This document shows positions 47,871 through 48,574 of a stretch of 48,574 bases of DNA, one piece after another. The position numbers and the translations under genes were made by a program. The stretch comes from Thermoflexales bacterium (GTDB taxonomy: Bacteria > Chloroflexota > Anaerolineae > B4-G1 > DUEL01), in the NCBI GenBank assembly GCA_014360895.1, contig JACIWQ010000010.1, positions 1 through 48,574 on the forward strand, in the 5' to 3' direction. The notes beneath the pieces were generated by a model that did not search any database, was not told the DNA's origin, and was given only the letters and a program-made list of their open reading frames with translations. How positions within the stretch are numbered: position 1 is the stretch's first letter; every line of letters begins with the position of its first letter.

Positions 47871-48324
47871 AAAACAGAAACGCCCTCGCCCCGCTGGGGA
47901 CGAGAGCGCCGGACTCCCGTGGTACCACCCCACTTGGTTCCCGAAGGAACCCCCTCATTGCACCGACAGCGCTGAGCGCGCGATCGGCTGCCCGGATAAC
48001 GCAGGGCCTGCGGAGCGGACTACTGGGGCTGGTGGACTGGTATCTATAGATTGGTGTCTGGCGGGCAGATTGCGTCCCAGTTACCAGTTTCCAATTTACG
48101 GTTACCAGCACCAACCTGTTCACCCGTCGGCTCGGGAGCGAACTTCGGCGGGCTTCCTCCGAGCAGGACTCTCAGTCGGGCCGGCGGCACCCCGCCCCGG
48201 CTTCGTGCCGGGCTGCGAGCGATGCTGGCGCTGGTCCTGCCTCCCTGTCGGCCTCCCTCCGCCTACTCCTCTCCGTCGTCGCCTTTGATGAGGGTCAGTT
48301 GTCAGCACAGCGGGCTTCGCTGCT
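47871..48324 (-). promoter_or_regulatory. T-box riboswitch leader (tRNA-Phe) of pheST
   Basis: The leader contains the canonical T-box antiterminator sequence GGGGTGGTACCACGG (minus strand, 47932-47918), whose TGGT matches the ACCA end of an uncharged tRNA. A competing terminator follows: stem CGCTCTCG...CGAGGGCG at 47908-47881, with TTTCTGTTTT at 47880-47871. Upstream, GAGTAGGCGG and AGGGAGGCA resemble Stem I motifs. A specifier TTC (Phe) lies at 48142-48140 in GAAGTTCGCTCC. Between Stem I and the antiterminator is a CTGGTAAC-type repeat (about 48065-48115). Stem positions are judged by eye. Confidence 0.9.
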
Positions 48325-48331
48325 GGCCCGA

Positions 48332-48360
48332 ATTATGCCCCAGAATACCGGATTTGTCAA
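48332..48360 (-). promoter_or_regulatory. Promoter of the pheST T-box transcript
   Basis: On the minus strand, a perfect TTGACA (48360-48355), 17 nt, then CATAAT (48337-48332). This places the transcript start near 48325, giving a leader of about 500 nt before pheS. Confidence 0.85.
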
Positions 48361-48410
48361 GGGCGCGATCGCCTTTACCCGCCTGAGGTTCGGACAAAAG
48401 TTGAGACAGG

Positions 48411-48574
48411 CTTGTCCTCACCCCTCCCCCGGCCCCACGGCCACGCCGCGAGCGGCTCGCCGCGTGGCGGGGCGAGGAAGCCCCCTCGGGCCGAGGCCTT
48501 TCGGGGCCGAGGTCGCTTCGCTCCGCTCGCGATGACTTTGCTCGGGCCGTGGCCCTTCGGGCCACCCCCACCCC
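48411..48574. repeat. REP-like and GC-hairpin repeats at right edge
   Basis: A CTCACCCCTCCCCCGGCCC fragment (48418-48436) is followed by CCACGCCGCGAGCGG...GAGGAAGCCCCCTCGGG...GGCCTTTCGGGGCC hairpins, which match 15820-15895 in inverted orientation. A REP-like CGCTTCGCTCCGCTCGCGATGAC follows at 48512-48534. No gene is seen between 48361 and the window end. Confidence 0.7.

Overview
The window looks like a piece of a moderately high-G+C, probably thermophilic or anaerobic bacterium of the phylum Chloroflexota (an Anaerolineae-like lineage). This is inference from several signs. A T-box leader precedes pheST. The cell-surface proteins carry Thr-Pro-rich linkers. A flavodiiron protein, a DUF4070-type radical SAM protein and many zinc-ribbon/membrane proteins are present. 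Intergenic spaces are filled with short palindromic or heptameric repeats. The G/C homopolymers at positions 12-66 suggest that the left edge is a contig end. No taxonomic marker (rRNA) is present.

Layout. 0.3-9.3 kb: housekeeping and unassigned genes: tpiA, a GT-C-like membrane protein, a zinc-ribbon protein, a TrpB-like PLP enzyme with a strong promoter and a double palindrome upstream, a large TPR protein, purA and a PLDc_N/zinc-ribbon protein. 9.4-10.6 kb: an internally deleted IS element with matching terminal inverted repeats, then REP-like palindromes. 10.7-15.8 kb: a same-strand series of flavodiiron protein, lipoprotein, nadA and glmS. 16.0-21.2 kb: an autoregulated-looking TetR repressor, two glycosyltransferases, an epimerase and a B12-binding/radical SAM protein. 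21.2-24.4 kb (minus strand): methyltransferase, murJ, a PAS protein and tRNA-Val(GAC). 24.5-31.5 kb: a lectin-fold protein, an LCP cell-wall ligase, an S1-domain protein translationally coupled to clpC, and two small membrane proteins.

31.7-42.5 kb (minus strand) is the accessory part and the most unusual. Five consecutive genes encode different P-loop NTPases, compactly arranged with 1-4 nt overlaps: a membrane-anchored one with a degenerate Walker A, one fused to a C-terminal OmpR-type winged helix, two small ones, and a 1012-residue NTPase-TPR protein. A GNAT acetyltransferase and a radical SAM/SPASM protein follow, overlapping in the same direction. The segment is visibly less G+C-rich than its flanks. 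Direct repeats with exact 11-bp phasing, of the kind bound by OmpR/SARP winged helices, lie in the gap inside this cluster and again upstream of the small membrane-protein operon. I read this as a candidate multi-NTPase signalling or conflict system. Its function is not established by sequence alone.

42.8-48.6 kb: a secreted Thr-Pro-repeat protein, then pheS-pheT behind a T-box leader with its own promoter and terminator, and finally REP-like sequence. Across the window a recurring promoter form (TTGCCC, 16-17 nt, TATAAT or TAAAAT) and a recurring terminator core (AAAGTGCC[A/G]GGC) can be seen.
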